A stretch of 64,000 nt of DNA, from positions 1,480,001-1,544,000 of the forward strand of contig JASPKZ010001233.1 of NCBI GenBank assembly GCA_030220185.1, read 5' to 3'. Numbering within the stretch: position 1 is the stretch's first letter; every line of letters begins with the position of its first letter. The translations under genes were made by a program, and so were the position numbers. A model generated the notes under the pieces. The model was not told the origin of the DNA and did not search any database. It saw nothing but the letters and a program-made list of their open reading frames with translations. Of the stretch, positions 53,673 through 64,000 are shown one piece after another. This DNA comes from Diploptera punctata (taxonomy: Eukaryota; Arthropoda; Insecta; Blattodea; Blaberidae).

Positions 53673-54621
53673 CAATATATATATTTGTGTGTGTGTCTTC
53701 TATCTGCCAACAGTCCAGAAGTTTTTTCCAGAACCAAACTAGGGATAGAGCAATCAATAGAATAGATTAAGAAAAGTTAGGTCTAGTTTCTCGGCAAAAT
53801 TAGACCATTAGCAGTGGGGATTAACCTGAAGCAAAAATTTAGAAATAGCTCTAGCGGGCATAATTTTTCGCTATTGAAATAAAACGAGAATGGTATTGTA
53901 AAAATAATCGGTGAAATAGGGGTTTACTTGAAACCCTAAATTTAAAAATTGCTCTAGCACCCGCCATGTTTTTCTCGCAATGAATATGTTGATATGAAGA
54001 TGGATTTAATAGCAATTTTACATAAAGATTATAATTTTGATTTATGTATACATTGAAATTCTACGTATCCATAATATATTTTATAAATTTACAATGTCAA
54101 GGAATATTTATAAAAAAACATGCACTATTTGAAAATAAAAGTAATACTGTATTTAAGTATGCCAACTCTACCTTTAACCCGTCAGCTTGGAGCGACGTGA
54201 CATGTACGCAGGTTGAATTCTTCGCCAAATGCGGAGCGACCTGACGTGTACGCCAGCTACACGCACTGCTTTAAACTGTTGTAATGATATTTGTGTTTAC
54301 ATTAACTATTTACCGTTTATATAAATGTTATGTAGAGACTTCAAAGTTTATATTAGTGCATATATTAACTGAGTAACAAGTTAAAATAATTTTATATTTG
54401 CATTTATTCTTGCGGCCTCTGACATTTTTCTTATATTTATAACTTGATAAAGGATTTCTTAGAAAAATAAATTTGCTTTTTTTTTGTTGGTTAGCTTGTC
54501 TATCAAATTGAATCTATTTTCAAATATCTTCATTTTTAATAATAATGTCGCAAAATTCAGTATATATAAAGGCCCAACAAAGTTATTTCCGATTTACGCT
54601 ATAGTACAGGACCACAACAGT

Positions 54622-54658
<37 letters not shown>

Positions 54659-54724
54659 CAAATGAGGATACCCTTACATTATGGAAAGGTAGTTAGTCTA
54701 CTATTCACTCAGTATCTAAAAGCT
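53673..54724. other. No gene; dispersed-repeat echoes; (TA)n at 54628-54656
   Basis: Around 53840-53990, GCTCTAGC and CGCCATGTTTTTCTCGCAAT recall 46070 and 57620. GAGCGAC.TGACATGTACGC is directly repeated near 54190 and 54233. No coding frame is supported. Confidence 0.4.
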
Positions 54725-55115
54725 AAAGTGGTCCACTAGATACCTAGGAGCTCCTTGGGATATTAGGAGGTTAAGGTTTCCACTTTTTCTAGACTATCAG
54801 TACTTGATGTAAGCCGGGTACTAATCTCTGTCTGACGGCCCATAACAAGCATCAGGTACTAATTTCAGTTAGAGGCTGAGTCAACATCTACCTCTGTGAT
54901 TGACACATGTGGATGCGAAGGGCCAGCAGCCGGCTGGTAAAAGGGCAACCGCTGAAAAGTGGAAAGACCCTCAATCGGAATCGGCTGAGTCAACCCCGGG
55001 ATCACAGTGCCGCCTGAAGATTTGGTTCAGTTTAAAAATCCTGATCCACCGGGACTCGAACCCTCGATCTTCCGGCTTGTAGCATGTTGATCTTTCAAGT
55101 CCACACCTCCGGTGA
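54725..55115 (-). mobile_element. SINE4 copy split by a SINE3 fragment
   Basis: SINE4 sequence left of 54885 (AGTGGTCCACTAGATACC, GGAGGTTAAGG) continues right of 54995 (CCGGGATCACAGTGCCGCCT, CACCGGGACTCGAACCCTCG). The copy is diverged. Confidence 0.8.
54886..54982 (+). mobile_element. SINE3 3' fragment inserted in SINE4
   Basis: The 97-base SINE3 tail (ATCTACCTCTGTGATTGACA to GAAAGACCCTCAATCGGAAT) is bracketed by a perfect 12-bp duplication GGCTGAGTCAAC (54874-54885, 54983-54994). Confidence 0.9.
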
Positions 55116-55139
55116 AGCTATTATAGTCATATATCATCA

Positions 55140-55460
55140 ACTGGTTTCACCTTGGAAACCAGAAGAAAGACATTGAAATTTAGGGTTGATGAAGGTCTTT
55201 TAGCACAACAGGTCTCATGTGTAGAAAGACAATTTTTTGAAGGCACACTACCTAAAATAATGTTTCCAAAGTGTTAGAAAGACACATTTGGAGAAGGATC
55301 CCCCCCCCCTACAACATAAGGAGGTCAACGCATAGAAGCAATGTGTTTGTAAATAAACATGAACAAAGTAAACACAAGGGAAAATATACTTATTGGTGCC
55401 CGGAGTGTCAAACAGCTGGTTTACGCTTTGAAGATTTATCACACCAATTTTTTAAGTTCA
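55140..55460 (+). pseudogene. Possible piggyBac-like transposase C-terminus
   Basis: In shifting frames: LKFRVDEGLLAQQVSC, ERHIWRRIPPPYNIRRS, then KGKYTYWCPECQTAGLRFED and LSHQF. The RHxxx.IPP, RR and YWCPEC..GL pattern resembles the C-terminal cysteine-rich end of piggyBac transposases. The catalytic core is not present, so the call is tentative. Confidence 0.45.
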
Positions 55461-55844
55461 TTCATTTTTTTTTTTTGAAGACCCTTCTCTTTGTGTAAAT
55501 ATTTCGTTGTGTTGTTAGGTAGAGACGGTTCTCTGAAGTCTTAAAAGAATTCCTAGTGCGATTCACTGTGCTATTTATGTGAGAAACTTACAAATTACCT
55601 CCTTCAAACTGTGGCACAACAATCATAAATAAGTCTGCACATGCAGAGATGTTACGTGAGAACCGTAACAAATTTAATTAATTAAATATAATATTAAGGG
55701 TTCACCATAAACGAATTGAAAACATTTAAATTACCCAAGATATATCCATTTAAATGCGTTATTGGAATACTGGCACTGAACGGCTGGGTTTAAATACCCG
55801 TGAACCTCCTCTCGCATTGCCGTATTGCCGGCCATTTAACTCCA
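55461..55844. other. No gene seen
   Basis: AT-rich sequence before the LINE C copy. Confidence 0.45.
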
Positions 55845-57520
55845 CCTGCTCTGAAGGGTTAATGAAAGATTTCTATTTTTTAAAAATAGAATTTATAATG
55901 AGGGCCCTCCGGGGGGCACGCCGTAGCGTAGTGGTTAAGGCACTGAGCTACAAGCCGGAGGGTCGAGGGTTCAAGTCCCGTTGGGGTCAGGATTTTTAAA
56001 CTGACCCAAACCCTCTGGGGGCACTATGGCCCTGGGGTCGACTCAGCCTCTAACGAAAATGAGTACCAGACGCTTGTTCTGGGGGTAAAGGCGGCCGTCA
56101 CGCAGGGCTGACAACCCGGCTGACATAAAGTGCCGATTGTCTAGAAAAAGTGGGAGCCTTAACCTCCTACTACCCCAAGGGCCTCCGGGCCTGTTGTGGG
56201 ATCACTTTACTTTACTTTATGAGGGCCCTCCGCCAAAAAGCTGGCAAGAAGCTGTTGTAATCCCACTACACAAAAAAGCAGATATAAATAACTGTGATCA
56301 CTTCAGAGGAATAAGCCTTTTGGACTCAGGCTACAAAATATACACCAACTTACTCAAATCAAAATTAGCTAATTATTATGACAATGTATTAGATGAAGCG
56401 CAAAATGGATTCCGAAAAGGAAGATCTTTTACAGATCGATACTTCACTATTAAAATTCTAATAGAAAAACACAGAGTTTAATATTGAAACACACATGGCG
56501 TTTATTGACTTCATGAAGGCATTTGACAAAGTAAATAGAAACAAATTATTAGAAATCCTCAAATATGATAGAATCCCAGACCAACTGATAAAAGCTATAC
56601 ATGATATTTATGAGGATAATTACATCCAAGTTAAGATTGAAAATAAAATCTCGGAATGCAGACCAATTAATCAAGGAGTTAGTCAAGGATGTGGTCTTTC
56701 ACCAATGCTCTTCATAATATACATGAACTCAATTATTAAAGAATGGAGACTACAACCACATGGCAGTATACCACTTAATAGATTATATAATTTAGACACC
56801 CTATTATTTGCAGATGACATTGTGTTTATAGCGAATTCAGAAGATGGCCTACAATGTTCAGTCCACTTTTTTCACCAAATAACAATAAACTACAACATGG
56901 AAATCTCAACAGAAATATCTAAAGTCATGGCTTTCCTAAGAAAAGACCCAGTTCGCAGTAAAATTGTTATTAATAATAAAATATTAGAACAAACTAACAC
57001 ATTTAACTATCTCGGATACCAAGTTACATACGAAGAGGAAAAAAGATTTTAGTCAAAACCTTATAAAATTTAATAGAGTAACAGGAATTATAAATAATAT
57101 TTTCAAGCCAAAGACAGTACAGCAACACACACGAACTAGAATTTATAAAACATTGGCCAGACCCATATTATGTTACGGCAGTGAGGCCTGGACAATTCGC
57201 AGTGTGGATGAACAAAGACTAACTGCGGCAGAAATGAAATTTATGAGACGTATGAGGTTACTCAAGAACAGACCATAAAAGGAATTCTGAGATTATCAAA
57301 GAATTACAAACAGAATCAGTCATGGAATATGTACAAAAAATACAGAAACAACTGGAAATCTCACGTAAGAAGAATGAGCAGAACAAGAATACCACGTCAA
57401 ATCTTAAATTACCAGCCACCAGGCAAGAGATCTTTGGGCAGATCCTTCAAACGTTGGATTGAGACCGTAACAGACCACTAGGTCTGTCACATGAAAGGAA
57501 GAAGAAGAAGAAGAAAGAAG
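55845..57520 (+). pseudogene. LINE family C reverse transcriptase, interrupted by SINE4
   Basis: 55850-55911 gives RIYNEGP. After the SINE it resumes at 56219: PPPKSWQEAVVIPLHKKADI, DHFRGISLLDSGYKIYTNLL, EAQNGFRKGRSFTD. A frameshift near 56478 leads to AFIDFMKAFDKVNRNKLLEI (motif A), INQGVSQGCGLSPMLFIIY (motif B), LLFADDIVFIANS (motif C, intact) and NYLGYQVTYEE. After 57052 it continues in other frames with RPILCYGSEAWTIRSVDE, WKSHVRRMSRTRIPRQILNY and GKRSLGRSFKRW. The tail is GGAAGAAGAAGAAG. No endonuclease. Confidence 0.93.
55912..56218 (+). mobile_element. SINE4, full-length copy inside LINE C
   Basis: Head GCACGCCGTAGCGTAGTGGT with B box GAGGGTTCAAGTCCCG, body as in the other copies, ending in ATCACTTTACTTTACTTT. 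A perfect 14-bp duplication ATGAGGGCCCTCCG (55898-55911, 56219-56232) is LINE C sequence. Confidence 0.93.
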
Positions 57521-58084
57521 TAATACTGAATTCATTAATTAGAACAATCGGATCATGGGGAATGGAGTTAACTTGAAATTGAAATTTTAGTGGGAAATGT
57601 TCCATCGGTGCAAATTTTGTTTTCTCGCAATGAAATCTGGTATAAGCGATTTAATTGTCAAAAATATTAAGATATATTCCGTAAACTAGAAACATCGAAC
57701 CATAGCAATTGGATTTACTGACGAATTCATTTAATTTAAACAGTTTCTACGATATGGATTTTTAACAAATTTCTGTTTGTAAAATCTAAAACTCTTGTCT
57801 GGAATGTTGAGTTGCTGTAGGTACAAATGTAGGCCTAATGACTAGAATCCCAGGAACACGTAACGTGCGGGGGGAAGTTAATTTAGGGGCGGATCAGAGG
57901 GATTAGAGCTCTCGTTCTGCACACCCCACACGTGGGCGCCAGCCACCCTTGCTTCTATTTATTACTGCTTACCTCTGCACGGGTTGTTTAAAACTGTTAA
58001 TCCACAATTTCGAATCCTGCAGTAGTTTACAAGTTTTAAAATTGTAAATATGTTTATCTTTAGTTTGACCATTTCACTCATACC
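57521..58084. other. No gene seen
   Basis: 57545-57640 echoes the dispersed repeat at 53780-53990 (TTTTCTCGCAATGAA). The rest is unassigned. Confidence 0.45.
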
Positions 58085-58760
58085 CCGATATGTAGGCCTA
58101 CATATATATAAACGAATATATGTCTGTCTGTCTATCTGTTTGTTTGTCCTTCATGCGCTGCCATACCGTTCATCCGATTGTAATGGAACTTTTTGCAAAA
58201 TGTTGAAGAGTTTCCATGGTAGGTTTTAGGCTATAAGAGAGTTGTGGTACTGAATCCCTTCATCCTTAAAAATCACACTTTGTAATGGAAAACGTGTTTT
58301 TTTGCACCCTCAAATGGCCTACGCTGCCTAAACATTAACATATGCACCAAATTGATGTACACAGAATTGAATATATCGGAAAAATATACAAAAAAGTCCG
58401 CGACAGCATATGTCTATCTTTTATGGATAACTCATAATAACTTTTTTATCTTTTAGCTCATTTATGCCAAGAAAATCGGGATGACTAGATTCCCGGACAA
58501 GCGTAGCAGCGCACGTCGGGTAGTCTTTTATTGATAACTCTCAATAACCATTTTTTTTTCTTTCATCTTATTTATGCCAAGAAGATCGGGAAAAGTAGAT
58601 TCTCGGACAACACCGGGTATTCAGCGCGGGGTATCTAAACATAATTACGTTAAAATGTTATACCTAATTATTTTTCTATTTACTTGTTCAAATAAACATA
58701 AAAAACACATTTCATTTGTTTAGGCATAGCAGCGCACGCCGGGTATTACAGTCTAATTAA
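58085..58760 (-). repeat. T-family repeat copy
   Basis: On the minus strand the opening box CCCGGCGTGCGCTGCTATGC lies near 58740. Units start GGAATCTAGTCATCCCGATT (near 58490) and TTTTCCCGATC near 58590. It ends near 58150 in AACAAACAGATAGACAGACA. Confidence 0.68.
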
Positions 58761-59330
58761 ATAAAAGAGGGCGCTGACCGAAATAGTGCATTTTTTCTTT
58801 GTTTTTATAAATAAAGATTTTGGATTTTTATAAAATATAGTTGTAAATAGGGACCCTATTCCGCTTGTAAGTATATATAATACATGTCTAGGATTGGTTA
58901 CAATAATCGAATTGCTATAAAATCCTTGCGATGTTTCTCTGTTTTAAAATAATTGTCGCAAAAGGATATTGCGTGTCCACGTCCAGACAAGTACAAGTTG
59001 AATTGCCCAATAAGTGCCGCTTGCGTCATCTATTGCGTTTGTACATTTGTTTATTCTATGGGAATCGGTGGATGTTGTATGACAAAATACTAAGAAATGT
59101 AATTAAATTACAATGGACAACATACTTTAATTTGTCTTTCTTAGCTTGATTTGACTGTGTCTTCAATTTGACATTGTGTCCCAGATTTTAAAGATAACTT
59201 TTAAGTAACAACGTTCTGATACTTCCCCCCCCCACAAAGTAAGAACTTATTTTGAGTGCTTAAAAAAACTGTAGGCCTATATACAATTATTTATAAACAT
59301 GTCGCAATTACTAGAGATTAGGGCTACAAT
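58761..59330. other. No gene seen
   Basis: A 72-codon frame at 58931-59149 has no resemblance to a known family. The remainder is AT-rich. Confidence 0.45.
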
Positions 59331-59613
59331 ACTGTCCTCCGACAAGTTTAGCGCTGGGAGGTAGGGTATTCTTGCCGTTCGGTTTCCTACTATTACAGTT
59401 AGTTTTTTTTTGTTCCTACAGCCGAGTCGAAGGGAAATATTTTTCATTCTCAAATATGAAGTTTTCAGTTAGCAGTTTTCTGTGACTGTGTCTTTCGTAA
59501 ATAGGGCGAATGTTTTCAATATGATTATGTACTTCCTTACTAACTGGTGTTTTCATCTAGTATCCATCCTCACACCACATTCCTTTGAGCGCTAAACTCG
59601 TCGGAGGAGGACA
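59331..59613. mobile_element. MITE-like element with about 25-bp inverted ends
   Basis: ACTGTCCTCCGACAAGTTTA followed by GCGCT at the left is mirrored at the right end (59588-59613, AGCGCTAAACTCGTCGGAGG) with a 3-base difference. The 230-base interior is non-coding. Confidence 0.6.
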
Positions 59614-59804
59614 ATAAATTTTCTTCCTTTAAAATAAATTTGAAATCCCTTTATTTCGTGATTGCTCGTTCACTAAATTAATCGATTTCCTTTTATCTTT
59701 CGTTACTTCATATAAATTTCAGTTTAATTATTTTTTCACTGTTACGATCTTGTGTAGTTTTTTTTTTGTGTACCGGTAGGCCTATACCAGTAAAAGTACA
59801 GTAA

Positions 59805-60055
59805 AATGGTTTCACTACAAATGGTCCTTGGGTTAGTAGTTTAAGGCTCCCACTTTCTAGACAGTCGGCACTTGATGTCATCTAGATTGTCAGTCCTGAG
59901 GGACAGCCGTCTTTACCCCTAGAATAAGCGTCTGGTACTCATTTCGATTAGAGGCTAAGTCGACCCCAGGACAATGGTGCCGTCAGAAGATTTAGAAAAG
60001 TTTAAAAATCCTGACCTTACAGGGACTCGAATCCCGTCCTCTGTCTTGTTGCGTA
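59805..60055 (-). mobile_element. SINE4 copy, diverged
   Basis: On the minus strand: AGGGACGGGATTCGAGTCC-like head remnants at the right (60025-60045). The body has GGCACCATTGTCCTGGGGTC, AAAGACGGCTGTCCCTCAGG and AGTGGGAGCCTTAA. Confidence 0.75.
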
Positions 60056-60109
60056 TCTAAAAATAATGTGGTGCTGTATATTTTAGTCAAATCTATAACT
60101 TATTCTAAT

Positions 60110-60284
60110 CATAGGACTCACGATTCATTGATACCACCATAAAATCTGTAAAAACGAGAAATGCTATCAAGTACGAGTAAATAAGCAATGCGTGTGCAAA
60201 ATAGGTGAACAAAAGTGCGAGCAATGCTACTTCAGCCAGTGTAAGAAAACGACACAATCACTGAACGAACTCATAAAAGAGTAA
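60110..60284 (+). pseudogene. Cysteine-rich HGxHH/CVC domain remnant, copy 3
   Basis: The frame reads LIIGLTIH, stop (TGA in place of the Gly of HGYHH), then YHHKICKNEKCYQVRVN, KQCVCKIGEQKCEQCYF, SQCKKTTQSLNELIKE and stop. It aligns along its length with the ORF at 36556-36795. Confidence 0.6.
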
Positions 60285-60439
60285 ATGACAATTCTAAATG
60301 CTCATTCGAGTGCAACTTTGTTGTTATTATTATAACTTATTCTCTGAAATGAAATAAAATCCCGGTTGCACCTAATTTTTATTTTTCAAACTTTCCTCGA
60401 TCCTGATGTAGCTCATATAAATAAATAAATAAAAGTAAA

Positions 60440-60935
60440 TAACTTTATATTACCTGGCAGAGTTAAGGCCTTAAGGCCTTGTCTGTCACTCAGCCAGGTT
60501 TTAAAAATACAAAAAAAAAATTCTTACATATAAATTACAATTAACATAAACGATTACATGCTATAAATACAATACAATTAATATGTATAATATATTTTGA
60601 TTAACTCTAGATTTAACGAATTAAATGTATAATATGTACAAGATTAATAGAAAAACGAGAAAAAAATTATTAAAGACATAGTATAAATTTAAATAAATAG
60701 AGAAAAAATAATTATTAGACAACAGATAACTGTGCAAGCGTGACTTAAAAGTGCCAAGTGTGCTGCAACCCCTGATATCTTGTGGAAAGAACTTCCAGGA
60801 GCAGGCAGAGGCTACTGTGAAGGAAGTAGAATAAGAGGAAGCGCTATGAAGAGGAATTGTTAGCAGACTGTTATCTTGTGATGCATTGTCGTTCCAATAA
60901 AAATCTTTTTTTAACAAAAAATCTCGCACACAAAT
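60440..60935 (-). pseudogene. LINE family D 3' end
   Basis: The minus strand encodes FTVASACSWKFFPQDIRGCS, TLGTFKSRLHSYLLSNN, matching the C-terminus of 9601-11007 (NWNSLPQEIRGCRTLATFK). An AT-rich 3' region follows, with AAGGCCTTAAGGCCTTAACT near 60475 and TTTATTTATTTAT at the left. Confidence 0.82.
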
Positions 60936-61131
60936 TTCTTCAATGTTTTTATCACATAAGTTTTAATTTTGAGACATTCAACATCCTTAATCATAGGGCG
61001 TCTAGAATATTTTGATTGCATCATTAGACGCATTTAGGCCTATATTACTCGCAAATATAGGTTTTGTTTGTTGTTGACTATTCCTGCGTTTTGTACAAAT
61101 GCATTAATTAGATATGAAAATATAACCAGCC

Positions 61132-61450
61132 TCTTGGGCTAGTGGTCAGCGTTTCTGACTACTGTTTATGAGGTCCCGGGTTCGATTCCCGGTCAAACCA
61201 TAGGAATGTTTCCTTAAAGGGAATCATTCCTGTAGTTGCCCATGGTCTGGAATTTTGGTTAAGTTTAGGTTTAAGGACTCTCCTGACGCCTCATTATCAT
61301 TTATCATCCGTGATATCTTCGGGGTAACGTAACTCCGACTTCTAGGCGCCCCAACTTCATAAGTGGGTTACAATTAAGCCAATGCCAGGAGAGAATACCA
61401 GAAATGTCGAAATGACAACCTGGGGCATTGAATAAAAAAAATAAAAAATA
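61132..61450 (+). mobile_element. SINE6, near full-length copy
   Basis: Head GGGCTAGTGGTCAGCGTTTC with B box GGGTTCGATTCCCGG. The body has TTCCTTAAAGGGAATCATTC and GGGGTAACGTAACTCCGACT. It ends GACAACCTGGGGCATTGAAT plus an A-rich tail. It is used as the family reference. Confidence 0.88.
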
Positions 61451-61631
61451 AAATGAAAATATAAATAAATAGATCGTGGTAATGAAATTCCAACCTAGGA
61501 TTTGCCTTGAAAGCTGAGGAAAAACACGAAAATATCTCAATGAGATTGTTCGGCCACATACAAAATTTGGATAAATATTGTTTCTAAAAGTATAATCATT
61601 GCATAAATTAAATTTTTATTTCACTCTTAAA

Positions 61632-61880
61632 CTACAAGCCGGAAGGGTGGCGTCACGATTTTTAAACTGACCCAAACCTTGGTGGCGGCACTATGGTCCT
61701 GGGGTCGACTCGCTTCTAACTAAAATGAGTACCAGACTCTTGTTCTGGGGGTAAAGGCGGCCGTCACGCAGGGCTGACAACCCGGCTGACATCAAGTGTC
61801 GATTGTCCAGAAAAGTGGGAGCCTTAACCTCTTACTACTGCCAATGGCCTCCTGAGCCCTGTATTGGGATCACCTTTACC
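61632..61880 (+). mobile_element. SINE4 copy, 5'-truncated
   Basis: It starts CTACAAGCCGGAAGGGTGG, in the anticodon region of the head, and ends GGGATCACCTTTACC. A perfect 17-bp duplication TTTATTTCACTCTTAAA (61615-61631, 61881-61897) brackets it. Confidence 0.92.
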
Positions 61881-61897
61881 TTTATTTCACTCTTAAA

Positions 61898-62253
61898 ACA
61901 TTTGTTATTAGTTAATTCGTAAATTTCTCTCAATGTATGTAAGTTATCAATTAACTCATAAAAAACGTTTTAAGAGTAAAATAAACATTGTTCAAATACT
62001 GTTTCATACTTCCACATTATGTACGCAACAAGGAAAGTTAGCGAGGGCCAGCAAATAATTTCGAGACTAGTAATGTAGGCTACTTACATCCCGAATTACA
62101 ATTTCGTTCACTCCTGTACTAATAATTATGTTTAATTTTTATATTTCGTGTGAATTTATATCTTGGTTTGAATTTGCAATTGTTTATTGTTGCCTGAATT
62201 AGTGGCAGACATTTTAAATAACAGTTTCAGACTGCATATTAATTACATATTAT
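61898..62253. other. No gene seen
   Basis: AT-rich spacer between SINEs. Confidence 0.5.
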
Positions 62254-62264
62254 ATGATTAATAA

Positions 62265-62596
62265 GTCCACCGCTGTGGTCTCGAGGTAGCGTGCTGCCTT
62301 GTCACGCAGCGGGCCCGGGTTCGATCCCCGGTCGGGGCAGTTTTTCTGGGTGAGGTTTTTTATCGGGATTTTTCCTCACCTGTAAGACAAATGTCAGGAA
62401 AACTTTAAGGCCCAAACGGTCCCCGAAATCATATGGTCATCATCATCATCACCCTTATCATCATCATCCTTCACCGGTGTGGAAAACAACGGGAAGCTAC
62501 CACACCATCAATTCCCTAGTAAAGCTGCAAAGCATAGCATGAAGATGCTATGATTGCAGTGAAAGACCTGCCCTCGGGCAGAATTACTATGGATGG
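62265..62596 (+). mobile_element. SINE1, full-length copy
   Basis: Head CCACCGCTGTGGTCTCGAGG with B box CCGGGTTCGATCCCCGG, core, CATCATCATC middle, CTCGGGCAGAATTACTATGG tail. A perfect 11-bp duplication ATGATTAATAA (62254-62264, 62597-62607). Confidence 0.93.
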
Positions 62597-62649
62597 ATGA
62601 TTAATAAAATTGTGATTAGAGGAAGCGGCGAATGCTGCGGTTCATTTTG

Positions 62650-62722
62650 TATTACCAGTGAAGTCGAAAAATAGATATGAAAAAGTATACCGAATATTTA
62701 AGAATGTATTACTCAACAATAG
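62650..62722 (+). pseudogene. LINE family C N-terminal codons left of SINE2
   Basis: Up to 62722 the sequence can be read KVYRIFKNVLLN, which joins in frame with NIRETLKQ at 63137 when the SINE2 and one target copy are removed. The true start of the ORF is not clear. Confidence 0.45.
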
Positions 62723-63131
62723 TCGGCCGCGGTGGACTAGTGGTTATCCACCTTGCCTCTGGTTCCGAGGGTCGCGGGTTCAAACCCGGCCGGGGTCGAT
62801 GGATTTTTTAGGATGGAAAAATCCAAGGAGCAAGTCCTCCGGGAGGGACTTTAAGCCGTGGGTCCCGAGTCTGAAGATTTTCAGGCTCGTAAAAAATCCT
62901 TAAGCCTGAATGAAAAGGCCTCTAAGCAAAATTTACCGAAATTTCCCTTCGTAGTACTACCTTGGTTTCCTAGATGTCAGTATGAGGCGGAACGCTGACC
63001 ACAGACCACTCAAAATGACATCTATACGAAAACAAGTGTAACAAAATTAGTATGGTTCAAATTCTTCCCTGTAGGGGGAGAGCGCCTAAATCTCTGTAAA
63101 GGGAAAATATAGGCTTACAATACAATACAAG
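62723..63131 (+). mobile_element. SINE2, full-length copy inside LINE C
   Basis: Head GGCCGCGGTGGACTAGTGGT with B box GGGTTCAAACCCGGCC, ending in ACAATACAATACAAG. A 13-bp duplication with one mismatch (62710-62722, 63132-63144) brackets it. The duplicated bases are part of the LINE C frame that follows. Confidence 0.88.
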
Positions 63132-63133
63132 TA

Positions 63134-64000
63134 CTCAACATTAGAGAAACATTGAAACAAATAAGAAAAATACTAATGAAAAAAGAAATAAATATAGCAA
63201 CAATAACAGAAACAAAAAAGAAACTAAAAGGAACAAAGGACTTACAACACTATACTATGTTGTATAGTGGAGTAGAACAGACAACAAGAGCGCAGTGTGG
63301 AGTAGCAATTTTAATAGATGAAAAATGGAAGAACAAATTGAATAGCTATGAGTTTATAAATGAAAGAATCCTGATAGCCAGATTTAAAATTGAAAGAGGA
63401 TATATGATGATAATTGCTGTGTATGCCCCAGAGGAAGGCAAGAAAGAAGAAACAAAAACATTTTATAAAACATTACAAACATTAGTTGATAAATATACAA
63501 AAGATCATCATTTAATAATAAGTGGAGACTTAAATGCCAGAGTAGGCAATGTCCCTATACCTAATGTAATAGGAAATAATGGAGAAATAACAATAAATGA
63601 AAATGGACAGGATTTGAGACAGTTTTCAGCCTATAATCAATTAAAAATAATGAATACCTATTTCCGAAAAAAGGACATACATAAATATACAAGAAGTGGA
63701 TATAACTCAAGATCAATAATTGACTATTTAATCGTAAACAACAAGCTAGGAGCCTTGGTAAAAGATGTGAGAGTACATAGAGGCAGCGATATATACTCTG
63801 ATCACTATCTCGTGATAAGCAAAATAAACATAATAGCTAAATGGCGGAAAAATAACATAAAGAACAAAAGAAACCAAGAAGAAGTATATAAAATATATTT
63901 ATTACAAGATCAAAGTATTAGACAACATTATGAAAGCAGAATGAATAAATATATATCAGAGATAGCGACGTCAGAAGATATAAATATTGAATGGGAAAAT
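63134..64000 (+). CDS. LINE family C endonuclease domain, open to the window end
   Basis: This frame is open for 289 codons (open upstream to 63113) and runs past the window edge. It shows all motifs of an AP-endonuclease-type LINE nuclease in order: INIATITETKKK (catalytic Glu), CGVAILID, IIAVYAPEEG, LIISGDLNARVG (Asp/Asn), KYTRSGYNSRSIIDYLIV and DIYSDHYLVISK (SDH). A linker rich in Lys/Asn follows (KNNIKNKRNQEEVYKIYL). The first in-frame ATG is 63176, but the real ORF start lies upstream and was cut by SINE2. No stop or frameshift is visible, so this is the best preserved LINE piece in the window. The reverse transcriptase would lie to the right. Confidence 0.93.

Overview
This is eukaryotic, AT-rich, repeat-dominated DNA from an arthropod genome. 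The retrotransposon proteins, and the SINEs with tRNA-like heads, look like those of large insect genomes. The LINE tails ending in WAGHVARM and YVRAAMNLRV recall cockroach (Blattodea) sequence, but that species guess rests on memory of the families, not on a search. There are no operons, ribosome binding sites or CRISPR arrays.

Only one piece of host protein-coding sequence was recognised: a 158-bp exon at 2490-2647 (+) with clean splice sites. It encodes part of the BAR domain of a GRAF/oligophrenin-type Rho GTPase-activating protein. No other exon of that gene was found, so the rest of the window is best read as its introns filled with mobile DNA.

Layout. 1-2425: LINE fragments, including a twin-primed (5'-inverted) insertion. 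2490-2647: the exon. 2.7-9.3 kb: fold-back repeats, a mariner remnant, SINEs and a LINE-B copy. 9.6-12.7 kb: a jockey/CR1-like LINE (family D), another LINE tail and an LTR-like block. 13.4-20.1 kb: fragments of LINE families B, C, F and J, SINEs, and a chimeric SINE at 17527-17926. 20.6-21.5 kb and 42.5-44.1 kb: two copies of a composite fold-back element carrying an intron-bearing tRNA-Tyr-like sequence. 23.6-26.3 kb: a second family-D LINE. 26.7-27.4 and 34.6-35.2 kb: two hAT-type non-autonomous elements with perfect 8-bp target duplications. 28.0-29.7 kb: a deleted mariner and a large inverted duplication. 33.0-34.5 kb: LINE C nested in LINE B. 35.6-36.8 kb: an inverted-arm element beside a cysteine-rich ORF. 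38.2-41.2 kb: a restriction-like-endonuclease LINE tail, a complete dead Tc1 element and a 283-bp tRNA-like tandem array. 48.0-51.0 kb: LINE tails embedded in AAT/ATT microsatellites. 52-57.5 kb: SINEs and LINE C. 58-64 kb: further repeats, then an open LINE-C endonuclease reading frame running off the window end.

Family names used below (LINE A to M, SINE1 to SINE11, T, M1) are local labels. SINE1 to SINE6 have tRNA-like heads, and many copies have target-site duplications that can be read directly, giving a relative insertion history. Most of the longer reading frames are retroelement pieces or lie inside SINEs and microsatellites.
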